A stretch of 64,000 bases of DNA from Crocodylus rhombifer. Lineage: Eukaryota; Chordata; Crocodylia; Crocodylidae. A program made the translations under genes and the position numbers. The notes under the pieces were generated by a model that did no database searches, was not told the DNA's origin, and worked only from the letters and a program-made list of their open reading frames with translations. The first letter of the stretch is position 1. Every line of letters begins with the position of its first letter. Positions 44,690-58,039 of this stretch are shown piece by piece. The DNA lies in the NCBI GenBank assembly GCA_038503035.1, contig JAVSML010024418.1, positions 124,001-188,000 on the forward strand. The letters are read 5' to 3'.

Positions 44690-46990
44690 TTGCCTCCCAG
44701 GCTCCAAGCATTTTTGTTGCTCTGCACTGGGCTCTTTCCAACGTGTCCAAGTCTCTGAAGCATGGGGCCCATAATTAGACACGGTGCTCCAGGTGGAGGC
44801 CTTACCGGTGCTACCTAGAATGGAAGAATTGCTTCCCTTGATTGGCTGTTCATGTAACCCAGTATGCTACTGGATTCTTTTGCAATGAGCACAGTATTGG
44901 CTCATATTCAGCTTATGGTAACTCCTGGGGGCCTTCTCTGCACGAATGCAGCCCAGCCGGTCACTCCCTAGTCTGTATTTATGCATGCAATTATTCTATC
45001 CCAGTTGTAGGACTTTGCACTTGTCCTGGTTGATTCTCCTGTGATTGATTGTGGATGATTTTTCCCTTATAGCTGGGTTATTTGGGATCCTAGCTCCACC
45101 CTCTGAGGTGTCCTGTGGTCCCATTCATCTTGGTGTTATCCAAAAATTTGTTAAGCATGGACTCAGTCCCATAATCCAAATTATTAATGGGGACCTTATT
45201 TTCTACCTCCTCCCAACTAGACATTGAGCCACTGATAGCTGCTTGTTGAGCATGGTGATCCAACCAGTTATGTATCCACCTTGCACTGTATTTTTGTCTA
45301 CCCTGTATTTCCTTTGCTTGTTAATGAGAATGTTGTAGGAGGTAGTGTCAGAGACCTTACTGAAGTCAAGTTATATCATATCCACTGCTCTCAGCTTGTC
45401 ATCTCATCACAGAAAGAAATCAGGTTGATTAGGCATGACTTGATCTTGTTCTGCTTGTTCCTGATGACCTTGTTTTCTGGATGTTACACAGTGGATTCCT
45501 TGAGGACCTGCTCTGTGATCTTTCTGGATATTGAGGCTAGGCTGACTAATTCCTAGGATCCCCCTTCTTTCCTTTCTTAAAGATGGGCACTAAATTTGCC
45601 CTTTTCTCAAACATCTGGGACTTTACCTACCCTCTACAAGTTCGCAGAGAGGTTATATTCCATTTGGCCCTGCCAAGCTGAAATCATCTGACTTCTCTAA
45701 GTAATTCCTTATTTGTTCTTTTGTTCTAGCTGTTTATTTCCTTCCCTGTCTTTGCTGCCAGCTGTGCTTGTAATCTGGTTGCTGTCCTTGCTTGTGGAGA
45801 CGAGTAAAAAGCATTAAATACTGCAGACTTTCCTTCATCTGTATCTAGACTGCCTTTTCATTCCGTAAGGGACTTATAGTTCCTCCTACTTCTTACATAC
45901 TTGTAGAATTCCCCCCTCCTTTTCTTTTGACTCTTGTATCCCTTGTCAGTTGCATCTGAAATTGTTTCAGCCTTCCTAATTTTCTCCTTGCATGCCTGTG
46001 TGATACATTTATGATCTTCCCTAGTAGTATGACCAAGTTTCCACTTTTTTGATTGGATTCTTTTTTGAGTTTTGGTTTATTGAAGAGATTACAGTTTTGT
46101 CAAGCTGGCCTCCTTTTGCACTTCCTGTTCTTCCATTTCATCAGGTTTGCTTGCTTTTATGCCCTTAAAAGAACCTCCTTAAAGTACAGCCAGCTCTCCT
46201 GAACAACTTTTCCCTTCAGACTTGCTTCTTGGGGGACCCTGCCCACCAGTTCCCTGAATTTCCTGAAGTCTGCTTTTCTGAAATTCATTGTCTTTTTATT
46301 CTACTGCTGTGCTTCCTTCCTTCCCATAGGATCTTGAACTCCATCAGTTTGTGGTCTCTGTCCCCTGAGTTGGCTTCCATCTTCACATTCTCAACCAATT
46401 CATCTCTGTTAGAGTAGCAAGTCAAGAAAAGCTTCCCTCCTTAGTTGGCCTCTCTGCTATCTATATCAAAGTTTCCCCTAACACACTCCAAGGATTTGCT
46501 GGACTGCTTGTGCACTGCTGTGCTTCCCTTCCAGCAAATGTCCTGATAATTTAAGTCCCCCATGAGAACCAAGTCCTGCCATCTGGAAATTTCCATCAGT
46601 TATTTAAAGAAGGCTTCATCCACCTCCTCGTGTGGTGACCTGGAGCAAATGCCCACCGTGACATCCCCCCTCCTTCTCTCTCCTCTGACCTTTACCCAGA
46701 GGCTTAAATAGGTCTAATCTTCCAGCTCATACTGCACCTCTGAACACATGTATATCACTTTTTTATGTCAGGCAGTATCTCCTCCTTTTTTCCTCTGCCC
46801 ATCCTTCCTGAACAAGTACACTCATCCATTACTGTAATCTAGTTATGTGAACTATCCTACCCTGTTTTTGTAATCTCAATTATGTCATAATTTTGTGCTT
46901 GTCCTAGGACCTCCAGTTCTTTCTGTTTTGTTCCCTATGCTTCTTGCATTAGCTCATAAACACTTCAGGTATCTAATTGCTTCTTACATT
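44690..46990 (-). mobile_element. Ancient CR1/L3-like LINE in intron 1, minus strand
   Basis: Degenerate but collinear with the younger CR1 copies. Landmarks include TGTCCAAGTCTCTGAAG (C-terminal block), GGTGTTATCCAAAAATTTGT at 45140 (RT active-site region), GTAGTGTCAGAGACCTTACTGAAGTC at about 45340 (shared pattern), AAAGATGGGCACTAAATTTG at about 45578, and ATGTCCTGATAATTTAAGTC CC at about 46540 (endonuclease GDFN region). There is no long open frame. It is much older than the other CR1 copies. Confidence 0.7.
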
Positions 46991-49900
46991 TAAGCAGTTA
47001 TGTATTTCAGTGTGTATTAAATCTCTTATCTTTACATTATACTAGAAAATGTAGAAGTCACATTTCTAATTTACTAGATTAATGCTGTATTTTCTTACAT
47101 GTTACCCACACCTTTTTCTCCAAACCCAGCTTCTGCAAATTGGGATGAGCATTATATGTGAGAAAATGGCTCCAGAAATTTGGTACTGTGAGTGGTGGCA
47201 GTGTTAATTGCAGAGTCTTGGGGGAGACAGCTCTCTCTGCCCTGCTGCCAAGTTTTCAGACTCATAGGGAGCTGGATGATATGGCTCTACAGGCTGAATC
47301 AGGTCAGGGTATGAGGTTGGCCCATTGTCAGACCTAGCATGTGGCCCCATATCCAGCCTACAAGGTCTGACCTGGCACATGGATCCAGAACCAAAGCATG
47401 GCCCTAGACCTGGCACACAGGGTCAAACTCGGCATGTGGCCCTGGACCTGGCATGGGGGGGCGGGGTCTGACTCTGCATGTGGTTATCATCCTACTGTGC
47501 CAAATCAGGCCATGGCCCATCAGTCCACAGGCTCCATCTAGCATACAGGGCTGAAGCAGGCTCAAGAACAACTGATGATACTTGGATCAGCAAGGTGACA
47601 TCTTTTTTCCCCCCCCCCTTTTGTGCAACCTTTAAAAACAGGGTTATTGTAGAACTGTGAATAATTTTGAGGGGAAAAATGTCAAAGTCCATTTTTCCAG
47701 GTGCCTGTTAATTCTTGTGGAGAAAGATGGGAATCACACTTCTTGTATAGTACTGCAGCTTGTTGGAAAGAAAGTGAGAAGCAGCTCAGGCTGGGAGCAA
47801 AATTGCATGTGGGGAATGATTGACAAGCAGGGTAGCAAGATCTGGCCTTAGAGTAAAGAGCATGTGGGGAAGGGAGTGATATCCTTATGCAAGAAGACCC
47901 AGTGAGGGTCCTCATTTACTTTTAAGATCTTTTTCTCCCACACAGCAAATAAGGCCTACGTTTTATGCACAGTTTTTGTAGTTTAATGTATTTAATTTTT
48001 CACAAAACTGGGATTTTTCACTTGTTTTTTCTTCATGATGTCTCATGAAACTTTTTTTCCCCCTGTGAGTTTCCATAGATATTGGCCCATGGAATATCTA
48101 ACATAGGTTTGTTAGGTGTTGTATTCAGATTCTGCTTCCTGAAGATGATGGAACATTCTTAACTTCCATTAACTTCAAAGAAACTAGCATGCACAATTGG
48201 GGAGCTAATGGATAAACAGCCCCTGTTGTGTCAGCTACGCTAGATTTTCTGTATCTGTCCTCAATCTCAAGAACATATTATTCCTGCCCCCTGTTTTGAT
48301 CACAGGGTGAGGAGATTTCAAGAGCTTTTTCCATTCCTTGTCTATTTTCATCACTCACACAAACTACTTTTTGAAATCTAGAGGCTGATCTCTGATATTT
48401 CCTTTAAAAGAGGTAGAAAAAAGTAGGGCAATGACTGGCTAAGAAGGAAGCATGGCTATTACATTCTTAACTTTTCAGATACTTAATTACAGCATGGGCC
48501 CTGTGTACCAGGAAGCTTTAGCAATCCTTTTTTAAATCCAGTCTGTGACTGCCCCTGCGGTGATCTGCATGAGGCTGATCCCTACCTGCTCCTGCCTGGG
48601 GTAGCTTGGATCATGCTCCCCACTTGTACCTGCCCTTCATCCACCAAAATCACCATCCCATCCCCAGCACTGGCCAGCGTGCACAGCTTCCTAGCAAGGC
48701 TGCCTTCCACACTGTTGCCCACAGGTGGCTGTTCATCATGCCAGGCGGGTGGAGTGGGTGGAAGACAGCTGAAGCTGGATGCCCATGTGCTGGAGCCACC
48801 CAGCTGCAGCTTTTACCCTTCCTCCCCAGCTGGCTGGGCATGTGCCTGGCATGCACCTCCATGGCTGCTGCTTCCCTGTGCTACCTGCAGCCCAGAGCAG
48901 CACAGCAGGAGCAGGAGAAGGAGGAGGAACCACTGGAGGTGGGGGGAGCTGAGCAGTATCCAGGTGGTTGCAGCAGCAGGAGCAGCCCTGCTGGGAAGCA
49001 GTGCATGGTGGCTGGGGCCAGGCTGGTGCTATTGGATGTGGGGTGGATGTAGGCAGGAGTGGGTGGGCCTCAGCCACATGCAGTGTGTCATGGGGGTAGC
49101 TGCAGGCTGGATGGGTGGTCAGGCCACACCTGCACCTGCAGCACTGCAAGGGTGAATTCTGCTGCATGCACCCCCGCCCCCAGCTGTCTCCTCAGACCTC
49201 GCATGTGGGGAAGCCCCCTCCCCGCCCCCACGCAGTATACAAGAGTATAATTATTTTTTTTGAGCTGTTATGCAATGACCTCTATATATGGTACTCTAAA
49301 AAAATCAGGACAAAAATTATTTTTTGAAATAAAATTAAAATATAATAGAAGTTTCATTTTTAGTATACGATTTGGGTGTCTTTTTAATCTGTAAGTTGTT
49401 AAAATGATACCTTTCAGAAAGATTGTGTGCAGCCTTGGACAGCTCACCAAAACATAAGTCGCCTACCAGCTGAAATAATTGCCTGACCCTGTTGTATAAC
49501 TATTCAGGCTCATGGTGAAGATGAAGGGGTTTTGTTTTTGGTTTGGGTTTTTTGTTTTTTTTACTAAGTCTGTCAAAGAAGGGAAATATTTCATATACCC
49601 TATGTACAGTGGCTAAAAAAGTTGCATTTCAAAGTGAAACAATAGTAGGACTTATTTGAATAGGTACTGCACTGGGAGGGGAGGCAGAGAGAAGAAAGGG
49701 AGCAGGGAGGAACATTAAATTGAAGAGTAAAACTGTTCCGGTCTAGGGCTTTGCTTGTCTTTTCATTCTATTAAAAGCAAATAAGAATTTGCTGATGTTC
49801 AGTCAGGATTAGTGAGTATTCTGGCACCCTGTCCAGTACTCTGACTTCCTGTCCATTTTCCCCACATATTTCTCAGAGACTTACTCACGATCGCTGGGTC

Positions 49901-50325
49901 TAATAGTTACACCCTATATCATTATAGCGTAGGCTAACTAGCTGTCTCCCCAGCACCTGCTGCCACTTACTTTGCATGCGTGTCCTGGGAGGGCAGGAGG
50001 TTTCTCCATCCACCTCTTCTGCTGCTTCTGGCTTGTCATATAGCTGCTGGTTCTCAACACTGGTCATGTCCTTTGACAAAGGTCTTCTGTAGAATTTTGA
50101 TCCCCTTCCCTGCTGTGTCTGAAGAGGAGATATGCAATGAGAAGGTTGTTTCTTACTCGGCATATTCATCAGACAGTCTTGAGAGAGGAACTTAAATTTG
50201 TTTTTGAGTTCTCTGTTTATAGCTAGTTTTTCTGCCTTTTGAAACCATGGAAGCCAAAGCAAGTTAGGAATCTTGAAGCCCGCAAAGCTTTGTCGAATAA
50301 AGTGAACAGAGCTCGCACACTGAAG
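46991..50325. other. Intron 1 sequence, no gene
   Basis: A GC-rich patch 48540-49220 and a region 47330-47470 where GACCTGGCA and GGCATGTGGCC phrases recur look like degenerate repeats. No host coding exon was recognised. Confidence 0.45.
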
Positions 50326-51288
50326 CAGGGGCGGGCAGAATTTGGCCCACAGGCTGGATATGATCCATCAAAGGATTTTATCCAGCCTGCAGTGGGTCCT
50401 TCAGCCCAGGCACAGGGGACAGCTGAGGGGACTGCTGATTTTTGCAGTTCTGCCCCATGGCACACGTGGCTGATCCTGCCACCCCTGGCCACGCAGCAGA
50501 GTTGGGGTGGTGTGGTAGCCGGACTTGCTTTCTGGCAGCGCCTGCAGCAGCCAATCCTTCAAGCTGCCATTGCCAGTCTCTACTGCCACCATTGGACTCA
50601 GCCCTCATGCTCGTGCACTCCAACACGTCTGCCCACTGGCGGTGACACAGGACAGAGCAGGTGGGCAGAGCCTCCATGGAAGACAGCAGGAAGCAGCATC
50701 TGGGAGCAAGATGGGTGAGGGGCCAGGGTTGGGAGACATTGTGGGACGGTGACAGCATGGGGCTGGGCCTGGGGCAAAGCCATAATCTGCTGCCCACATG
50801 TCCCTGCAATGGGTGCTGGTTCTGTGGGTAGCAGTGTGCCAGGGAGCTAATTTGCAGTTCTGCCCCAGGCCCTGGCCCCATGCTGTCACAGTTCCATGAT
50901 CCCAATCCTGGCCTTACCTGCCTGTCCCGCTCCTGTTTGCTGCTCCCCACCTTGCCCATGGCTCCATCCTATCCATCTGACTGAGCATGCCTTGCCTGCA
51001 TGGGTCCTGAACTGGTCTCCACAGAGACTCCAGGATTGCAGGGTGGTGACAGTGTGGGGCACAGCTGTGATCTGATCCCTGTATGCCCCTGCCCATGGTG
51101 CCTGTTGCAGGGGCATATGGGGAGTGGATTGTGGTTTTGCCCTAGGCCCTAGCCCTGCACTGTCACTGCCTTGCCCTCACCCTGGCCAAGCATGGGGCAG
51201 AGCTACTTAGGGAGTTTTGGGGAGCTGTTGTGGGCTGGGGGGGGGGAGGTGCTGACTCACTGCAGCCCAAATAATTGCCCACTCCTTC
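50326..51288. mobile_element. hAT-like element, about 960 bp
   Basis: The left end CAGGGGCGGGCAGAATTTGG and the reverse complement of the right end AAGGAGTGGGCAATTATTTG are imperfect inverted repeats of hAT type. The GC-rich interior has no transposase. No 8-bp duplication is preserved. Confidence 0.6.
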
Positions 51289-51507
51289 TCTAAAGTTATA
51301 TTAACTGCATTATTCACTTACTGCAGAAATCCAGTAATGCAAAGGAAAAGTTGCTGTGAAAGAAGTTTGCCATTAAGCATCAGCAATTGTTTTAGAAGCT
51401 ATTTTTTTAGAATGCCTTAATGGGTATTATAATATCTTCCCTATAGAATTATAGTTCATTAATACTTTTCACTGATCATATTATATTAAATAACCAGAAT
51501 AAAGCAC

Positions 51508-51708
51508 TAGTGACCAACCTTTCCTGCCCAGAGCATGGGGGCTGGACCTGATGATCTCATGAAGTCTCTTTTAGCCCTAAACATCTGTGAACCTGTGGCA
51601 TGGGCAGCACGTGGTAGTTGGGGAGGAGAATAGAATCAGAGTGGTATTTGGGGTGGGTACAGGACTTCACTTGTGGCATGTCTGCCAAAAAAGTTGGCCA
51701 CTACTGCC
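51508..51708. mobile_element. hAT-like ends around a CR1 tail
   Basis: The left AGTGACCAACCTTT and reverse complement of the right end AGTAGTGGCCAACTTTTTTG form imperfect inverted ends. Inside, 51527-51600 (GGGGGCTGGACCTGATGATC then TCATGAAGTCTCTTTTAGCC) is a CR1 3' tail. Confidence 0.5.
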
Positions 51709-51745
51709 TTACATACTCTGTAGACTAAAACATGAAGTAAACCTC

Positions 51746-51926
51746 TAGGTCCTCCAAAGTGGGGTGCGGACACCCCAGGGGGTGCACAAGATGATCCATT
51801 GGGGTGCGGGAAGAAAATATTAGAACTTCTATTTATATTTATATAAATATACGTATATTGGAGGTGCGTGCTCAAAAATTTTTTACTTATAGGGGTGCGC
51901 GATCAAAAAAGTTTGGAGACCACTGC
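51746..51926. mobile_element. hAT-like miniature element, about 180 bp
   Basis: The left GGTCCTCCAAAGTGGGGTGC and the reverse complement of the right end GGTCTCCAAACTTTTTTGA are imperfect inverted ends. Repeated GGGGTGCG words lie inside. Non-coding. Confidence 0.55.
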
Positions 51927-53937
51927 TCTTGGTGACCAGAATAGAGTGTTGGCAAGCATACTAGCCAATTTCAAAATTATTGCATGACTTACTGTAAGTA
52001 ATTTGGGTTAAGCAAAAATAGAATGGTAGGGATTTTCAGAAGGTCTTAGTTGCTCTAATTTTGCTCCTGTTTTAAAATAAAGTTCCTAGGTATTTTTATT
52101 ATTAATAAGACCGATGTTGAGTGCTTTCAGAAATCTCTTATGAGCCTTAATATTCATTCTCCTCTAAGTAGTAATAGTTGCTTTGACTTTATTGTATTCA
52201 AATAAGAATAACTTTGAAGCAAGTACATTATAGTCTTAGCACAGTAAAAGGTGCATGAAAATCTCAGCTAAGTGTCTTAGAAGATTAAAATCTTACCTGC
52301 TAAAATGTTGTCTTCACTTTTAATCAGAGTACCAATGAAGGAAGATACTTTCCAAATGACAAAAATACATGTATACATTGTCTTTAGACTAAAATTAGCT
52401 TCTTAAAGTTCAGTGATTGGCCGCATGGGGGGCCCTGGTTTCCCCTCCGACCCAGGAGGGACTAGTCACTGAGCCAGGAGGGTATAGGGGGGCCCCCTGC
52501 ATATTCTCCGGCAGACCCAGAAATGCACCAGAAGTGCTTTTGGCCCACTTCTGAGTGTGCTGCTGAAGGTGCTGGGGAGCCCCCTACACTCCTGTGGGAC
52601 GCTTCATCCGCCTCACCATCACAGCATTTACAAACCACCTTGTACCTTGAAGTATGTAGAAAAAACATTTTAAAGCTCTGCACGCATCTGAATCGTCAAA
52701 TCTCTCCGAATCGATTTTGGAAGGTTCCAATTCAATTCGGAGAAATTAAAGGGTCTCCTGATTTGATTCAGATTTGGAGATTTGGCTGCCGAATTGGGTC
52801 AGATCTCCATGGAATTGAATCGGGGACCAAAGCTTCACACAGCCCTACTATTTAAACCAAGAAACTTCTATTTTGTGAGGTAATGCAACATTGCTCTAGG
52901 GGAATAATAAATGTCTGGGAGGTTAGTAGGGTGGGGGGCTAGAAAATAGTATAGGGGCCCAGTTACTTCAACCTAATGATTTGAACTCTGATTTAGAGTT
53001 GAAGAGCTCAGCCCTCTGATCCATTACACGGGGAACAAATCCCATTTTCCAACAGAACAATTTATAGGAATGTCCATATTGCTTCTTTTTTTTAATCCTG
53101 GATATTTTTTAGCTTAGAATAAGGGAGAAGGTAGAAACAACTTTGAAGATTCCTTTTAGTAGCTACTAAGTGTACCTTAATCTTCAGCATCTTAGAGGTA
53201 AATACATCAAAGTAGTTGGAGTTTTTACAGGGAAAAGTTTATTGTCATTCTCTGAAACTGAAGGTATCTGTACTAGGGACTCCCAAGATTTAAAAAGAAT
53301 ATACAGAATTTTGAATTAACTCTTTGATTTTTTTTTTCCACTTCAAAACCCCCTCTTTTTATCATGGGGCATAATTCATAAAATTAATCATATTTTTTCA
53401 TTTGGATGGAGAGGAGCAGCAGCAAAACACAATAGCCTGTATTAATGTTTAAATGGTGAGACACTTGCTAATAGGTTTCCATTATTCCTCTTCTGCATGG
53501 GACTCAGTTTTTACAAATTTCATGGAGGAGCTGAATAAACTTTTGATTTACTTCTAGGTCAAATTCCTTTTTGACGAGAGATTTTTAGCTTTCTTTTTGG
53601 AAGTAAAGCAAGGGAGAAGGGCAGATTTCACACTGGTGTTGATGAACAGCAGCCTGATAAACTGTTTGAGGTTATTAGTTTGAAGCCCTGTAATTGAGCA
53701 AGGAAGGTGAGCTGATACTCAGTCACCTTGTGATAGGCTTAGTTATTTCCTGCAGTAGACAAGACAGGGTTACTGTAGGGCATATAACTGCTTTATCTTA
53801 TCTCCAAAAGAATAATGTGGGAACGGAGGCTAAAACTGAAGGTACTACCAGATTTCAGAAGTAAAGATTTAAAAAAAAAAAGTTTTTTTGAATAATGCCT
53901 TGAGTTTAAAATAGTCCAGCAAGAATGCAACCAGAAA
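51927..53937. other. Intron 1 sequence with one interspersed repeat (52405-52850)
   Basis: Segment 52680-52850 is built from GAATCGATTTTGG, AATTCGGAGA and GATTTGGAGATTTGGCTGCC-like phrases, a texture of an interspersed element; its right end is CTTCACACAGCCCTAC. The rest is AT-rich with nothing recognised. Confidence 0.45.
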
Positions 53938-54377
53938 TTGGTTGAGGGCCTCCGTAGCCAGCCCTATGAGGAGAGTCTGAGGGACCTGAATCTCTTCGGT
54001 CTCCGCAAGAAGAGACTGAGGGGGGATCTTGTGGCTGCCTACAACCTTATCAGGGGTCAGCAGCAGGGACTCGGGGAAAGTCTGTTCACCAGGGCCCCCC
54101 TTGGAGTCACCAGGAACAATGGCCACAAGCTGTGGGAGGATAGGTTTAGGTTAGATATTAGGAAGAACTACGTCACTGTAAGGGTGGCTAGAGCCTGGAA
54201 TAGGCTTCCCAGAGAGGTGGTGCTCCCACCTTCCCTGGAAATCTTCAAGAGGAGACTGGATAGGCACCTGGCTGGGGTCTTATGACCCCTGCCACCCCCA
54301 GTGGCTCCTTCCTGCCCATGGCAGGGGGTCAGACTCAATCTGTCTAGGTCCCTTCCGGCTCATTGATTCTATGAAAT
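53938..54377 (+). mobile_element. CR1 LINE 3' fragment, + strand (copy 4)
   Basis: Open for 115 codons of the CR1 ORF2 C-terminal region (LRGDLVAAYNLIRG, LFTRAPLGVTRNNGHKL, RLDIRKNYVTVR, WNRLPREVV) followed by the 3' UTR and TTGATTCTATGAAAT end. It is severely 5'-truncated. It lies in intron 1 in the same direction as the host gene. Confidence 0.9.
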
Positions 54378-57300
54378 CAAACAAACTTGCTAACTGGTAG
54401 AGACTCCCTTTCTTTTCTTCCTTTTGTGCTACTTTCAAAATCTTATTTCTGTCACTGGAAAAACGGAATTTATTTTTTATAACCTGCCAATGGATTTTCT
54501 TCTTGTATGAAACAATTCAAGATTCAGTTAACTGAAATAATGTTATTACTGGTTAAATGGGAAGTCTTGTGCACTTAGGATAAGATTTTCAGACATAACT
54601 AGGCACTTTTGGTGCCCTAAAGTGGGTCTGCGTTTCAGATAGTGCAGAAGACTCAATTTTTATCAAATTAGACTTCAGGAAAATTGAGGGGTCTAAAGTT
54701 GAGCGTACACAAAATGAGTTACCTAGAAATCACTTTACTTTTGAAAAATCTCAGCCAGAATGCAAATCTTAGAGCTTTTAACTCCTTAATTTTCACTGTA
54801 TTAATGCAAAGAGAATGGGAGTAATGCAGTAGCATATGTTACATCTGCTGATGAAAGTAAAGTTGAATCACAACTCTCTTTGTTCTGTTGCCAGTTTAGT
54901 TGGTTCCTGTGTGCCCATTGACAGGTCATATAGAACATGATTTTCATGGGCATTGAGCAGTACAAGTTCTATGGAATATGTGGAGCAGTGTTTGACTAGC
55001 ACCTCTGAAAAATCAGACCTCAACCTTATTGTATCTTTTTTGCCTTTCTTACAAAATGGTGTTTACTTTTTTCCCCCCTACCTTTTAATGGGACAATAGT
55101 TGGATCAGTGTGCACATCCTGCTAATCAGACTAGTAGAAGGCAATTAATGTGTTTGGATTGCAGCCTTTGTGATCAGAAACATTAGTCAAGTATTTATTA
55201 TAACATGGTATCTCATCCTGATGTCTGTATTGGAGGAAAGCGTGCAATTGATTATATTTTCAAGTTTGTGTAATTTTGTTTTTTGGTTTGTTTTTTTTTT
55301 ATGGTCAAGAATGCTTTCAGTTGCTGAGAGAACTTCTTGTTTGTTTTGCTTAGGAGCCTACATTTTATAGAGGCCATATAGGCAAAGTAGGCATTTACTG
55401 TCCTGAAACTGTATACTTTTTGACATTTGATGTAACTTCCTTTGTGGACAAAATGACTGGTCACACTTGTTGTGTTCAAGTGACATTTGCAAACTAAACA
55501 ATGAGTTGATAATATTGCAAGTAAAACTTAAACTTAAAAAAGCATATTTCTTTGGCTTTGACATCTCTGAAATTTTACCTTAAAATAAGCACATAAAAAT
55601 GCTTTTCTCAAGTATTTATTTCCTGAAAACAGTATTTTAAAATGATGGTGCCTCTTCATCTGAACTTGTATCATACAGTTACTGCACCATGACTAGTATA
55701 ACTGACACCTTACCATGATCAAAAATGAATAATTTATATTTTTTAGATAAAATTTCTCTGCAACTTTTTACATGACTCAGCAGTTCCTGGAACCCAACAG
55801 TAGAAGCAGGTACAATTATACTAAACATCTTGAGGTTAGAACTATTCAGATTTTAGTGATTGTTTAAGGATATCTTAAAACTTCATTCTATGCAGCAAAT
55901 CTTTGTAGACAGCAGACTTCTGTGACAGATGCATCAGAAATGGTGTGAGCTGGCTGGTCCAAACTAACTCTTGTTACTGGTATTTGGCTTCAGTGAGCCA
56001 GAATAAATATAATTAAAATTGTTGCATTTCGGGCACAAAGAATATATATGAAAATTTGTAACTTTTTTTCTCATTAATTTACCTGGTCATCAGGGTTGGG
56101 TACAAAATGCCATCAGTGCCCATTTACTTCAGTGAGGCAAGGCTGATACAGTTTTGTAAGTTCTGAAAAGTATTTCATCCTATTAGTTTGAACACATCAT
56201 GTTACTCAAATTTATCATTTTTCTTTTTTCCTTTTGAGCAAATCTATTGTAAGCACTAGGAAGCTCCTTTACACAATTGAAGAACCTTAAATATTTACCA
56301 TAAAGCATAACTAAACTTGTTTGTCATAGCTTCTAGGTAGTTTTATTTGTCAGGATTATTTACGTTACTAAAGGGTAACTTTTTTGCTGTAGTTTGATCT
56401 GATTGATGCAACTGAATGTCGTCGTACACTTCTAGGATGGGGGCGTTAAAGTCAGTTGGCCCTGCGGGCTGAATCTGGACTGTGGGTTTTCACTGGGCCA
56501 GATGACCTGTGTGGCATTAATTCTTGCAGCAGCCAGAGCTGCTGTTTCAGCAAGTGTCAAAGTCAGTTAACTAGGGCATTAATACTGTGGCCACCCTCCT
56601 TCCCCTTGCTGTTGATTTTTAGTTGGCAGGGGTGAGTAGAAATCTTGGGGGTTTTTTGTGGGTTTTTTTGGCAGCAGACTGGTGGGGGACGCAAGTAGTG
56701 TTATCTGCTAGCCCTGGGTTCCAGGACAGTATTGAAACAACGGGTCCAGCAGACTAAGCATCCGGTCCCATGGGCTAGATCTAACTTGTGGAGGTGTGGT
56801 TCAGCCCACGGGTAGCTCTGTAGGCAGAAGGGCTCACCTCCATGGGCCATATGTGTGACACCTCTGGTATAGTGTATATATATGATTAGTGTTTGAAACG
56901 TTTGTGGCTGTAAGATTAATCAGTTGGAAGAAATTCAGAGCAAAAGAAATTGGATCTCAGTTGAATATTTGTGAACTACATCTTTTTTGGATATGAAGAT
57001 TCTATACATAAATATTTCCCAAACGGATCAGCATACAGCTGCTCCTCCCATCTACCTGCTAAAGAAAATCAGTTTCCCTAAAATTCTGTAGTATAGGCAA
57101 GCCCTTATTTTTGTGGCATCTCTTCCATCAGTGAGGATGTGTGAACTAAAATAAATAGCTGCTAACACTTCTTAAAATTTTGGTGCATATAAGGCAAGTT
57201 GTATTTTAACAAGTGTTAGATGCTTAAGGTGAACTCAGATTTCCTATTATTTTCAGCATCCCTAGTGTTTTAAACTGACATTAAAATGGCTGCCCAATCT

Positions 57301-57518
57301 GTGGTATGAATCTTCATTAATAATGCATAGCAGTACACAAACAGAAGGCTCTATTAACCACTTTTTCCTAATTGCTCAAAGATGAGCTAGAAATATTGGC
57401 TGTCATAGATTTTTGTAATGAAAGCATCGTAGCATTTAAGTACACTCAGTATTTTTAAATGACTGAAAATAATTGCCAGTGGTTTCAAATAAAATGATTT
57501 TTTTTTTTTTTTTTTCAG
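54378..57518. other. Intron 1 sequence before exon 2
   Basis: AT-rich. It contains a hAT-like element at about 56440-56867. No other feature was recognised. It ends in the long T-run and acceptor of exon 2. Confidence 0.5.
56440..56867. mobile_element. hAT-like element, about 430 bp
   Basis: The left GGGGGCGTTAAAGTCAGTTG then GCCC and the reverse complement of the right end CAGAGGTGTCACACATATGG then CCC share the common hAT phrase around GGTGTCA...TGGCCC. Non-coding interior. Confidence 0.55.
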
Positions 57519-57751
57519 CTGAATCTTGTGCAGATGTTTTGGTGTTAGCCAAGGAAGCCAGAAAACGAAATCTTGGTCCTCTTCATCCTTCATTTAATAT
57601 AATGAAGATTATAAGAGATGGGCTCATTAAAAACCTTCCAGAAAACACTCATCAGTTGGCATCAGGCAAACTCTGTATTTCCCTAACCAGAGTGTCAGAC
57701 GGTAGCAATGTGTTGGTGTCTGATTTTAATTCTAAGGAAGAAATAATTCAG
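57519..57751 (+). CDS. PNPLA3: PNPLA3-like patatin phospholipase, coding exon 2
   Basis: This exon encodes residues 63 (last two bases) to 140. It follows a strong polypyrimidine tract and ttcag acceptor, and ends ATTCAG followed by gtaagt, phase 0. It contains LGPLHPSFN (residues 81-89) and SLTRVSDGSNVLVSDF, which are blocks shared by PNPLA2, PNPLA3 and PNPLA5. The wording NVLVSDF and HQLASGK matches the PNPLA3 side better. The join to exon 1 gives an ungapped alignment to human PNPLA3 numbering, with Asn80 in register. The region packs around the active site in the patatin fold. The base composition is far more AT-rich than exon 1. No stop or frameshift is present, so the exon appears functional. 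Confidence 0.9.
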
Positions 57752-58039
57752 GTAAGTATTGCTGCAGTTTAGCTTTCTAACTTTTTAAAATCTATTTTTA
57801 CATTGAATTTCTGGTGCTTAGTCTTTTACTAGCTGTAGGATTAACCTCAGTAATGGTCAGTCAGATTTCTTATGACCTGGTTTGTGCTATTGCTTGTTAG
57901 GGAAACTAATTGCAAAGTTGGGTATATGGTTTGCTTACTTATGTTGGTATGAAAATTAACATTGTAAGGGTGGCCATTACTTGAAAACGCTGCATATCTT
58001 ATGAAGTTGCGGGCTGTTTCATTTGTATGTTAATTATAG

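Noticed and set aside
48606..49167. Open frames of 140-180 codons on both strands in intron 1
   Set aside because: Overlapping frames on both strands in a GC-rich patch with no recognisable domain.
55170..55370. 66-codon hydrophobic open frame
   Set aside because: AT-rich intronic sequence; short, no family match and no splice context.
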